Assembly: GCA_041687755.1 (NCBI GenBank)
Contig: JBDNJM010000043.1
Span: 1-28,693 of the forward strand
Source of the DNA: JBDNJM01 sp041687755
GTDB taxonomy: Bacteria; Planctomycetota; UBA1135; GCA-002686595
Reading direction: 5' to 3'
DNA: 28,693 nt
In this document: positions 16,872 to 24,266 of the stretch, one piece after another
Layout of the letters: each line of letters begins with the position of its first letter
Position numbering within the stretch: the stretch's first letter is position 1
Notes under the pieces: generated by a model
Databases searched by the model: none
Seen by the model: the letters and a program-made list of their open reading frames with translations, nothing else
Told to the model about the DNA's origin: nothing
Program-made: the position numbers and the translations under genes

Positions 16872-17935
16872 ACGTTCGCGGCCTGCTTCGCCAGCTCGGC
16901 CACGACCATGTCGCCCACGTCCGGGCCGCGGTGCATGCCGAGCTGAACGCCACGGAGGTGGCCCGACTGGACCAGGGAGATGATCGCGTTCTCGATCGCC
17001 TCGCCCGCGTCCTTTTCACCCACGTAGTCGAGCAGCATGCCGGCAGCCAGGATCGCAGCGACCGGGGAGCAGCTCAGCTTGCCAGCGTACTGGGGCGCCG
17101 AGCCGTGGATCGGCTCGAACAGGCTGACCTTGCCGGGGTGGACGTTGCCACTCGCGGCGATACCCATGCCGCCCTGCAGGCTGGCGCCGAGGTCCGTGAT
17201 GATGTCGCCGAACAGGTTGGGCGTCACAACGACGTCGAACCACTCCGGCTGGCTGATCATGTACATGCAGGCCGCGTCGATGTACGCGTGCTCGGTCGCG
17301 ATGCCAGGGAACTCGGCCGCAACCTCGGCGAAGGTCCTTGTCCAGAGGTCCTGGGCGCGCATCGCGTTCGCCTTGTCCACCAGGGTGACCTTCTTAGCCG
17401 GGCGCTGCTCCGCCAACCCGAAGGCGTAGCGCACCGCTCGTTCGACGCCCTCGCGCGTGTACACGGAGGTCTGGGTCGCAACCTCGAGGGGCTGGCCCTT
17501 GTGCGCGAAGCCGTGCATGCCGGCGTAGGCGTCCTCGGTATTCTCGCGGACGACCAGCATGTCGATGTCCTCCGGCCTCTTGCCCTTGATCGGGCACAGA
17601 CGCTCGTCGTACAGCTTGATCGGCCGCAGGTTCAGGTACAGGTCGAGATCGAAGCGGCACTTCCCGATGATGCCGCGCTCCATCATGCCCACGGGCACCC
17701 GCGGGTCCCCGATCGCGCCCAGGAACACAGCATCCATCGAGCGGACCTCTTCGAAGGCCTCGTCGGGAAAGATCTCTTTGGTCTTGAGGTAGTGGTTCGT
17801 GCTGAACGGCAGCTCGTTGACCCGCAGTTCGAAGCCGAAGACGTCGGCCGCGGCGCGCGCGACCTTCAGGGCCTCGACGGTCACTTCCGGTCCGATGCCG
17901 TCGCCGGCGATCACCGCAATATCGTGCTGCTTCAT
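16868..17935 (-). CDS. leuB: 3-isopropylmalate dehydrogenase-like enzyme
   Basis: A 355-residue decarboxylating dehydrogenase of the IPMDH/ICDH/tartrate-dehydrogenase family. It has IAGDGIGPEV at the start, LDLYLNLRPIKL (about 97-109), Lys188 in LVDKANAM, and metal ligands Asp220 (YIDAACMY), Asp244 and Asp248 (LFGDIITDLG), then EPIHGSAPQYAGK. The ERGII segment (Glu86, Ile89, Ile90) matches the EQGLL pocket that accepts the isopropyl group in LeuB. However, VVRENTEDAY replaces the usual VVRELTGG, a change closer to tartrate/homoisocitrate enzymes. Together with the LeuDC fusion upstream on the same strand, leucine biosynthesis is the best reading; a related beta-decarboxylation cannot be excluded. 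The ATG at 17935 is chosen by homology, since the frame is open 104 codons further. Confidence 0.85.
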   Translation of the reverse strand: MKQHDIAVIAGDGIGPEVTVEALKVARAAADVFGFELRVNELPFSTNHYLKTKEIFPDEAFEEVRSMDAVFLGAIGDPRVPVGMMERGIIGKCRFDLDLYLNLRPIKLYDERLCPIKGKRPEDIDMLVVRENTEDAYAGMHGFAHKGQPLEVATQTSVYTREGVERAVRYAFGLAEQRPAKKVTLVDKANAMRAQDLWTRTFAEVAAEFPGIATEHAYIDAACMYMISQPEWFDVVVTPNLFGDIITDLGASLQGGMGIAASGNVHPGKVSLFEPIHGSAPQYAGKLSCSPVAAILAAGMLLDYVGEKDAGEAIENAIISLVQSGHLRGVQLGMHRGPDVGDMVVAELAKQAANV

Positions 17936-17942
17936 GAGGAGT

Positions 17943-17987
17943 GGGAACCCGGTCGTCGGGAACTCGGTCGTCGGGTACTCGGCCGTC
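17943..17987. repeat. Three 15-bp tandem repeats in the leuB leader
   Basis: Units GGGAACCCGGTCGTC, GGGAACTCGGTCGTC and GGGTACTCGGCCGTC lie directly upstream of the leuB start. On the minus strand they could encode PTTEF/PTTGF in frame with leuB, although that extension is not part of the family. They resemble the 15-bp array inside the SirB1-like gene. Confidence 0.8.
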
Positions 17988-18323
17988 GTGGGGACGGGAG
18001 CTTGGGAGAGGCGTGGACGGGGTTCGCTTGAGCGGACGAACGGTCCCCGACGCCCCCGGAGCATCGATCGCTTCGGGGACTTTGGGCGCACTAGTCTAAG
18101 GCCCAGGGGCCTTCCCGGGGCAGGCTGCCCCGCTGGAACGGGCACGATCCGGTCGCAAGGGAGTCCCGCTGAAACTCCGCCGGCCCCAGGCAGTTGCGTC
18201 CACTCGGCGCCGCTCACGGTCGCTCGGGCCCCGGCCGCCGTCCTCAAGAAGGTTCCTCCGCACCCTCGCCGACCGTCGGTGCGGGGCGCAGCCGCCCCAA
18301 ATGCGAAGCGGCCCCCTCAGAGG
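17988..18323. other. Intergenic leader region upstream of leuB
   Basis: This is part of the 577-base space between leuDC and leuB. A stem GGGGCA/TGCCCC with a GGC loop lies at 18117-18131, and a short AAGGCCC/GGGCCTT repeat lies just before it at about 18098-18113. They could be attenuator or terminator stems, but I see no leucine-rich leader peptide, T-box or other known riboswitch core. No coding frame here looks conserved. Confidence 0.4.
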
Positions 18324-18449
18324 GTGTGAAACATTGCGCCTGGCGCCATCCGTTCATGCTCTCTGCGCTGCAGCGCCGCCAGGCGATCGGCCCAAAGGCA
18401 ACTGACGGGCACTTCGGCTGGGCAGCGCCAATTTTTCACAGCATCTCAG
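18324..18449. repeat. Structured 126-bp repeat, copy 2 (downstream of leuDC)
   Basis: Partner of 16746-16871 at a constant offset of 1578 bases. TGTGAA (18325-18330) pairs with TTCACA (18435-18440), and flanking CTCAGAGG/CATCTCAG-type sequence extends the inverted ends. Two base pairs change on both sides relative to copy 1: G-C becomes T-A at 18334/18431, and T-A becomes C-G at 18339/18427. That is a sign the fold is maintained. One inner pair is lost (18383/18417). It lies 64 bases after the leuDC stop. Confidence 0.85.
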
Positions 18450-18512
18450 CTGCTGGGCTGCGGGGGCCGCTTCGTTTACGGGGCCGAAGGGGGAGCCGAC
18501 GAGGACCGAGAA

Positions 18513-20501
18513 TCAGGCTTCGTCGAACATCCCGGGGCTGTAGCTCGCGATGCGGCCGACGATCGCACTCGCCGCCACCGTCAGGGGCGAAGCGAGGTAC
18601 AGCTTGCCGGGCCCGCTGCGCCCGTTGAAGTTGCGGTTGATTGCGCTGACGGTGACCTGCTCCGCGGTGTCGCTGACGCCGGGTCCGCAGCCGATGCACG
18701 CGCCGCAGCCGGGCTGGATGACCTCAACGCCGGCCGCGTCGAAGATCTCGGTGTAGCCCTTCTCGCGGGCGTAGTCGCGCACGGTCTCGCTGCCGTACTG
18801 GATCACCATGCGCACGCCTTCGGCGACCTTGCGACCGCTGTCGACCGCGTCCTTGAGCACCTCGGCGTAGAAGTCGAGATCGCGCTCCTTGCCCGCCGTG
18901 CACGAGCCGCCGTAGGCGATGTCGATGCGAATCTCCTCGAGGTCCTCGACGTTCGCCCCGTAGGTCGGGTCGAACGGCTTAGCGACCATCGGCTTGATCG
19001 CGGACAAATCGATCGTGTGGGTTCCCCCGGCGTACTCCGCGCCGGCGTCCGGAGCGACGAAGCTGCGTTCGACGTCCTGGATGCTTTGGCCTTCGCGGCG
19101 CGCCGCCAGCCACTCGGCCGATACGCGGTCGCCCTCGGCGATGCCGCTCTTCGCCGTGCACTCCGTGGCCATGTTGCACAGCGTCGCGCGCTCGTCCATG
19201 CCGAGCGAGGCGAGCCCCGGTCCGCCGAACTCCATCACGCGATCGAGCGTCAACTCCTGGGTCGCATAGACCTCCAGGATGTGCAGCATCACGTCCTTGG
19301 CCGTGCAGCCTGCCGGCAGCTTGCCCGCCAGCTCGAAGCGGATCGACTCCGGCATCTCCACGAAGGTGAACCCAGAGTGGATCAGCCCGGCGTACTCGGT
19401 CGCGCCCACGCCATAGGTGAGGGCGTTGTTGCCGCCGCCCATGCAGGTGTGGCTATCGGTCGCCTGGATGAAGTCGCCGGGGTCCACGAAGTGCTCGCGC
19501 GCCACCTGGTGGCAGATGCCCGGACTGACGCCGTTCTTGGCCGAGTAGTCGCGCACGCCGGTGTGCTTCTGAAACTCGCGCTGCAGGTCGCGCAGCAACT
19601 GAATCTGGCTGATGAACGGCGCGAAGCGCTTGACCCCGTCCGCGTAGAGCAAGTGATCCTCGAACACCGCGAACTTGGCCGGGTTCGGCAGGCTGTAGTC
19701 AGCGCCGTACTCGTTCTCCAGGAAGTAGTGCACCTGGGCCGTCGTGAACTCGTGGCTGTAGCCGCCGTCGACCTTAACCAGGCAAGCGTCGCCCGGCTTG
19801 ACGCACGAATCGTCCGCACCGCCCACCAGGTGGCGCGCGACGATCTTCTCGGCCATCGTCATTGGACGCTGAGTCGTTGCCGGCAGCGGCACGGCGATCT
19901 CGCCGGACGCGTACATCTTGGCGAAGGCGAACAGACCGCCGTTTTCGACGATCGAGCGGGTCACCGGGTCGTAGCGCCCGGTGAACTCCTCGAGGGGAAT
20001 CTGCTCCCCCGCCTCGAGCCGGGCCAGCTGGGCGTGATCGCCCATCAGCTGGCCCAGGTTGAGGTTGTTGCGCTCGTGGATCGGCGCAAACGAGGAAGCG
20101 ATCACGATCTCGATGCCGGACCACTTCTCGCACTGGACCGCCGTCTCACGGCTGGAGCCCGTGCCCTTGCGCTGACCGCTGACGATCACCTGGAAGCCAC
20201 CGTCCATCAGCTCGCGCGTGTCGATCACGCGCTTGCCGTCCGCGTCGAGCAGGCCCGCGTACGCGTCCAGGGCGATCTCGTCGGGGCGGTGCCGGAAGCA
20301 GACCCAGGCTGGCGTCATCACGTCTGTGTTGATGTCGTCCAGCAGATCGGCGGGATCGACGTCCGACATTTTGAGCTGGAGCTCACCGCGCAGTTGGGCG
20401 CGGATCTGCTCCAGGTCCTTGGTCAGGTACAGCACGCGAGCGTCGTCGCGCAGGGCGACGGCACGGCCGCCGTCGGTGGTCTGATGGATGGATGCATTCA
20501 C
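18513..20501 (-). CDS. Single-chain 3-isopropylmalate dehydratase, small-subunit domain first (LeuD-LeuC fusion)
   Basis: A 662-residue aconitase-superfamily [4Fe-4S] enzyme. Residues ~50-190 form the swivel (LeuD-like) domain: DDINTDVMTPAWV, SGQRKGTGSSRETAV and IVIASSFAPIHERNNLNLGQLMGD. Residues ~214-662 form the LeuC-like part: MTMAEKIVARHLVGG, ATDSHTCMGGGNNALTYGVGATE and QPGCGACIGCGPG. Cluster cysteines are Cys353, Cys599 and Cys602; Cys605 is an extra cysteine beside them. The usual order in fused enzymes (yeast Leu1) is large domain then swivel, whereas here it is reversed as in AcnB, but without the AcnB HEAT domain. The LeuB-like gene lies downstream, so isopropylmalate isomerisation is the likely reaction; aconitate- or homoaconitate-type substrates remain possible. 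It starts 56 bases after a thiolase gene. Confidence 0.85.
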   Translation of the reverse strand: MNASIHQTTDGGRAVALRDDARVLYLTKDLEQIRAQLRGELQLKMSDVDPADLLDDINTDVMTPAWVCFRHRPDEIALDAYAGLLDADGKRVIDTRELMDGGFQVIVSGQRKGTGSSRETAVQCEKWSGIEIVIASSFAPIHERNNLNLGQLMGDHAQLARLEAGEQIPLEEFTGRYDPVTRSIVENGGLFAFAKMYASGEIAVPLPATTQRPMTMAEKIVARHLVGGADDSCVKPGDACLVKVDGGYSHEFTTAQVHYFLENEYGADYSLPNPAKFAVFEDHLLYADGVKRFAPFISQIQLLRDLQREFQKHTGVRDYSAKNGVSPGICHQVAREHFVDPGDFIQATDSHTCMGGGNNALTYGVGATEYAGLIHSGFTFVEMPESIRFELAGKLPAGCTAKDVMLHILEVYATQELTLDRVMEFGGPGLASLGMDERATLCNMATECTAKSGIAEGDRVSAEWLAARREGQSIQDVERSFVAPDAGAEYAGGTHTIDLSAIKPMVAKPFDPTYGANVEDLEEIRIDIAYGGSCTAGKERDLDFYAEVLKDAVDSGRKVAEGVRMVIQYGSETVRDYAREKGYTEIFDAAGVEVIQPGCGACIGCGPGVSDTAEQVTVSAINRNFNGRSGPGKLYLASPLTVAASAIVGRIASYSPGMFDEA

Positions 20502-20557
20502 GGTTTCAGGTCTCCAGTGCGGCCGAGAAAAGGGAGGGGACGCCGCGGGCGGCGAAA

Positions 20558-21763
20558 TCAGGCCTGGGGGTTTTCGATCAGCATGGCGATCCCCTGACCG
20601 CCGCCGATGCAGGCCGAGGCCATGCCATAGCGCTTGCCGGAGCGGCGCAGCTGGTACATCAGCGTCAGGATCAGACGCGTACCGGTCGCGCCGAGCGGGT
20701 GCCCGAGGCTGATCGCGCCGCCGTTGACGTTGGCGCGCTCACGGTCGAGCCCGAGTTCCTTCTCGCAGCCAAGGTACTGACCCGAGAAGGCCTCGTTGAT
20801 CTCGACCAGGTCGATGTCCTCGAGCTTGAGCTTGGCGCGCTCCAGGCATTTCTGGATGGCCGGCACCGGGCCAATGCCCATCTCGGTCGGATCGACGCCG
20901 ACGGTGGCCCACGAGACGAGCTTCGCCATGACGTCGAGCGAGTCCGCCTTCGCGCGGTCCGCCGTCGTCATGATCACGGCTGCCGCACCGTCTACGATGC
21001 CGCTGGCGTTGCCGGCGGTGACCGTGCCTTCCTTGCCGAACGCGGGGCGCAGCTTGGCCAGGCCCTCGAGGGTCGTATCCGGCTTGATGTGATCGTCGGT
21101 GTCGACGGTCACGTTGCCGCGGCGGCCTTCGATCACGATCGGCGCGATCTCCTCGGCGAAGCGCCCTTCCTTCACGGCGGCGGCACCCAGCTGGTGGCTG
21201 CGCAGCGCGAAGGCGTCTTGCTCCTCACGGGTCACGCCGAGGCGCTTCGCGACCTTCTCGGCCGTCTGCGCCATGTACAGGCCACAGTGCGGGTCGAGCA
21301 GCGAGGCGAACAGCAGGTCCTGCAGCTTCGGCTCCTGGCCGAGGCGGTAGCCGTCGCGCGCGCCGTGCAGCACGAACGGCGCCTGGCTCATGTTCTCCAT
21401 CCCGCCGCCGAGCACCGTAGTGGCCTCGTCGAGGTGAATCATGTGCGCGCCGTTGATCAGGCTCTGGATGCCCGAACCGCACAAGCGGTTGACGGTCAGC
21501 GCCGGTGTGGCGTCTGTCGTGCCCGCCTTGAGGCCCACGTGGCGCGCGCCGTAGATCGCGTCGTTGGAGGTCTGCAGGGCGTTGCCCATCACGACGTGGT
21601 CGATCGACTCGGGGTCGATCTTCGCGCGCTCGATGGCGGCCTTGGAGGCGTGGGCGGCGAGGTCGATGGCGCTGATGCCCTTGAGCTTGCCGTAGCCCGG
21701 GGTGCCGCTGTACTCGGCCATGGGCGTGCGGGCCCCGCCGACGAAGACGATTTCTTGGCTCAT
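20558..21763 (-). CDS. Thiolase (acetyl-CoA C-acyltransferase)
   Basis: A 401-residue thiolase that splits or forms 3-ketoacyl-CoA. The catalytic set is complete: Cys95 in NRLCGSGIQS, His355 in SLGHPLGATG and Cys385 in ACIGGGQG, plus NEAFSGQ before the last two. The start MSQEIVFVGGARTPM is canonical, so the ATG at 21763 is preferred over 21823. Chain-length preference cannot be read. It follows the enoyl-CoA hydratase gene by 100 bases on the same strand and precedes leuDC by 56. It is the second thiolase in the series; the pair may differ in chain length or in degradative versus synthetic role. Confidence 0.94.
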   Translation of the reverse strand: MSQEIVFVGGARTPMAEYSGTPGYGKLKGISAIDLAAHASKAAIERAKIDPESIDHVVMGNALQTSNDAIYGARHVGLKAGTTDATPALTVNRLCGSGIQSLINGAHMIHLDEATTVLGGGMENMSQAPFVLHGARDGYRLGQEPKLQDLLFASLLDPHCGLYMAQTAEKVAKRLGVTREEQDAFALRSHQLGAAAVKEGRFAEEIAPIVIEGRRGNVTVDTDDHIKPDTTLEGLAKLRPAFGKEGTVTAGNASGIVDGAAAVIMTTADRAKADSLDVMAKLVSWATVGVDPTEMGIGPVPAIQKCLERAKLKLEDIDLVEINEAFSGQYLGCEKELGLDRERANVNGGAISLGHPLGATGTRLILTLMYQLRRSGKRYGMASACIGGGQGIAMLIENPQA

Positions 21764-21863
21764 TGCTGTGGTTTGGATGCTGGGGAGGAGCGCTGCAACA
21801 GCTGCTCGGTCGGGCGCCTTCAAGTCGGACGTCCGTGGATCGGAACGGGAGGCTGTGCGCGGT

Positions 21864-22646
21864 CTACTTGTTCTTGAAGTTCGCCTTGCGCTTCTCGAGG
21901 AACGCGGCCATGCCCTCGTGCATGTCCTCGGTCGTCGCGGCGAGCGCGAACATGTCGGTCTCGATGATCTCGCCCTCGGCCTGGCTCATGTTCATGCCTC
22001 GGCGGATCGTCTCGATCGCCAGGCGCACGGCCACCGGCCCGCGACTGAGGATCGTGTTGACCATCTTCATCGTGCCCTCGAGCAGGTCCGCCTGCTCGAA
22101 CAGGCGGTTGACCACGCCGACGCGGTGCGCTTCCTCGGCGCCGTACATGTCGCCGGTCAGGACCCACTCGCGCGCCACGCCGGGCCCGGCGATCCGAGCG
22201 AGGCGCTGGCTGCCGCCGTAGCCGGGGATAATCCCGAGCGACACTTCAGGCAGGCCAACGCGCGCGTTCGTGGAGGCCGTCCGCAGGGTGCAGGCCAGGG
22301 CCAGCTCGAGCCCGCCGCCGAGGGCGAAGCCGTTGACCATCGCGACGCTGGGCTTGCCCAGCGTCTCGAGGCGGCCGACCACCGTCTGCCCGAAGAACGC
22401 GAGGTCCTTCGCGCCGAGCGGGTCCATCCTGGCCAGCTCGTTGATGTCGGCGCCGGCAACGAAAGCCTTGTCGCCCTCGCCCGTCAGCAGCAGGGCCCGG
22501 GCATCGGGGTCCGCCTTGATGCGGTCGAACGCATCCGCCAACTCCACCAGGGTCTGGTGGTTCAGCGCGTTCATCACCTTGGGGCGTGCGATCGTGACAA
22601 CGGCGACGCCGTCGTTGGTCTCCAGTCGGATGTTCTCGTAGCTCAC
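21864..22646 (-). CDS. Enoyl-CoA hydratase (crotonase family)
   Basis: A 260-residue crotonase that hydrates trans-2-enoyl-CoA to 3-hydroxyacyl-CoA. The two catalytic glutamates are present at the family's 20-residue spacing: Glu114 in ALGGGLELALAC and Glu134 in GLPEVSLGIIPGYGG. The oxyanion-hole region FVAGADINEL is intact. The start is a GTG at 22646 giving MSYENIRLETNDG; the frame is open further but without family sequence. It ends FLEKRKANFKNK, as is usual. It sits between the cyclophilin pair and a thiolase in the minus-strand fatty-acid series. Confidence 0.94.
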   Translation of the reverse strand: MSYENIRLETNDGVAVVTIARPKVMNALNHQTLVELADAFDRIKADPDARALLLTGEGDKAFVAGADINELARMDPLGAKDLAFFGQTVVGRLETLGKPSVAMVNGFALGGGLELALACTLRTASTNARVGLPEVSLGIIPGYGGSQRLARIAGPGVAREWVLTGDMYGAEEAHRVGVVNRLFEQADLLEGTMKMVNTILSRGPVAVRLAIETIRRGMNMSQAEGEIIETDMFALAATTEDMHEGMAAFLEKRKANFKNK

Positions 22647-22694
22647 GTTGGATCGGGATCGGACAGGCCCGGTTCGGCGGGCGGTATTAGGAGC

Positions 22695-22788
22695 GCGGGC
22701 CGCCCAGAAGGGGCGGCCCGCTGGAAGCGCTGCGATGGCTCTCCCCCGCAGCGGGGGGAGCAGCAGGCGGGGAGCGTCGCTGCGACGC
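22695..22788 (-). terminator. Cluster of three GC-rich hairpins after the cyclophilin gene
   Basis: Three stems lie in the 160-base gap before the hydratase gene. They are GCGTCG/CGACGC with a three-base loop (22774-22788), CTCCCCC/GGGGGGAG (22741-22760) and GCGGGCCGCCC/GGGCGGCCCGC with a five-base loop (22695-22721). The last is a perfect 11-bp stem. None has a T-run on either strand. They could end the hbd-cyclophilin transcript or mark a processing site. Confidence 0.45.
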
Positions 22789-22806
22789 CCACCCACCCAG
22801 GCGGGC

Positions 22807-23298
22807 TCAGCCGCGCTGGATCTTGACCGAAGTGACCTTGACTGGATTCACCGGCTTCGAACCTTCGCCGCCCGGGACCGTCTCGGCGTTCACGATCTTG
22901 TCCAGCGTGTCGTCGCCCTCGATCAGCTGCCCGAAGGCGGTGTACTCATTGTTGAGGAACGAGGCTTCGCCGTGGCAGATGAAGAACTGGCTGCCGGCCG
23001 AGTTGGGGTCCTGGCTGCGCGCCATCGAGAGCGTCCCGCGCACGTGCGGCGTCGGGCTGAACTCAGCGTCGATGTTGTAGCCGGGGCCGCCCATGCCGGA
23101 CCCTTCAGGGCAGCCGCCCTGGATCATGAAGCCGGGGATCACGCGGTGGAACACAGTCCCGTCGTAGAAGCCCTTCTCGGCGAGGTCCACGAAGTTTTTC
23201 ACGTGTCCGGGGGCCACTTCGTGCAGGAAGGACAGGGTCATCGAGCCCTCAGTGGTCTCGATCACGGCCTTCACGTCGGTCAGATTGTCGGTGGTCAT
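22807..23298 (-). CDS. Cyclophilin-type peptidyl-prolyl isomerase, cytoplasmic
   Basis: A 163-residue cyclophilin with no signal peptide. The active-site pattern is clear: FHRVIPGFMIQGG (Arg52, Phe57, Gln60), GTLSMARSQDPNSAGSQFFI (Met92, Gln104, Phe106) and NNEYTAFGQL. It catalyses cis-trans isomerisation of prolyl bonds and assists folding. The start overlaps the stop of the exported cyclophilin as ATGA (23295-23298), implying coupled translation. Tandem placement of a cytoplasmic and an exported copy suggests duplication followed by relocation. Confidence 0.95.
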   Translation of the reverse strand: MTTDNLTDVKAVIETTEGSMTLSFLHEVAPGHVKNFVDLAEKGFYDGTVFHRVIPGFMIQGGCPEGSGMGGPGYNIDAEFSPTPHVRGTLSMARSQDPNSAGSQFFICHGEASFLNNEYTAFGQLIEGDDTLDKIVNAETVPGGEGSKPVNPVKVTSVKIQRG

Positions 23299-24266
23299 TT
23301 TGAGGTCGCGGACTTGAGGACGACGCCGGCGGAGAGGATGCGCTGGGGCTCGGCGGGACGGACGGTTCCCGAATCGATCCGTGATCCCGGAGAGGAGGCG
23401 ATACGGTCCAAGGTCTCGAAGGATGGTGCGTGGCTGGCCACGAGGGTTCCGAAGCCGCTGTAACTATTGTCGAGGCCCGGGTTGGGACCATGCATGACGA
23501 AGAACTGGGACGAGGCCGAGTCCGGGTCAGGGCTCCGCGCCATCGAGAGCACGCCTTTGACGTGCTTGCGGTCGTTGAACTCCGCCTGCAGCTGACGCGG
23601 GCCGCCGCCCTGTCCCCAGCGCGCCTGCAGCGCCACATCCTTAGTGTTCGGATCGCCGCCCTGAATCATGAAGTTCCGGCCCACGCGGTGGAACAGAATG
23701 TCGTTGTAGAAGCCGGTCGAGCTCAGGTCGAGGAAGTTGCGCACGTGGCCGGGCGCGACCTCGGGCCAGAATTCCATCAGCATCGGGCCGCGGTTGGTCT
23801 GCATGACCACCTGGTACTCGGCGAGCTGCGCCTCGTCCATGCCCATGAAGTCCAGCGCACCGCCATCGTCGGCGCGCGCCGCCGTAAAGGTCGAGACCTG
23901 GATCGGGCCCTTGTCGTCGATCTTCGCCGCGTAGGTCAGCTCGAAGTCCGCCGCGTCCCCGATGTACTCGGAGAGGTCGTACTCAACGGTCAGCTTGGTG
24001 TTGGGCGGCAGCGGGATCAGCACGCCCTCGCTGCGCACCGCGACCGGCTGGCCGTTGATGCTGAAGGCGCTGGGCTGCAGTAGCCAGCTAGCGATCGGCG
24101 TCTCGGTCTCGCCGACCTGCAGTTCGACCTGCACGGGGAACGGTTGGCCGGCGATGTGGATCGACGGGGCCTTGAACGAGATATCGAGTCCTTCGGCGGC
24201 CACCGAAGTGGCGCCCAGAACGAGGGCTCCGACTGCGGCCAGGGATTGCATGTTGAAAAGCATCAT
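23295..24266 (-). CDS. Exported cyclophilin-type isomerase with an N-terminal accessory domain
   Basis: A 323-residue protein. Residues 1-24 look like a Sec signal (MMLFNMQSLAAVGALVLGATSVAA). Residues ~26-135 form a beta-rich domain of unknown family (QPFPVQVELQVGETETPIASWLL). Residues ~151-320 are a cyclophilin: ILFHRVGRNFMIQGGDP, GVLSMARSPDPDSASSQFFVMHG and LDNSYSGFGTL. Compared with the small neighbour it has an insertion (TKDVALQARWGQGGGPRQL). It probably acts in the periplasm or at the envelope. The ATG overlaps the hbd stop as ATGA (24263-24266); a seven-codon longer start is possible but less coupled. Confidence 0.88.
   Translation of the reverse strand: MMLFNMQSLAAVGALVLGATSVAAEGLDISFKAPSIHIAGQPFPVQVELQVGETETPIASWLLQPSAFSINGQPVAVRSEGVLIPLPPNTKLTVEYDLSEYIGDAADFELTYAAKIDDKGPIQVSTFTAARADDGGALDFMGMDEAQLAEYQVVMQTNRGPMLMEFWPEVAPGHVRNFLDLSSTGFYNDILFHRVGRNFMIQGGDPNTKDVALQARWGQGGGPRQLQAEFNDRKHVKGVLSMARSPDPDSASSQFFVMHGPNPGLDNSYSGFGTLVASHAPSFETLDRIASSPGSRIDSGTVRPAEPQRILSAGVVLKSATSK

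Noticed and set aside
17936..18247. N-terminal extension of leuB by 104 codons
   Set aside because: The upstream part is low-complexity and repeat-derived, while MKQHDIAVIAGDGIGPEV is the normal family start.
17988..18323. Leucine riboswitch, T-box or leader peptide upstream of leuB
   Set aside because: No T-box or specifier sequence, no Leu-rich short ORF, and only simple GC stems.
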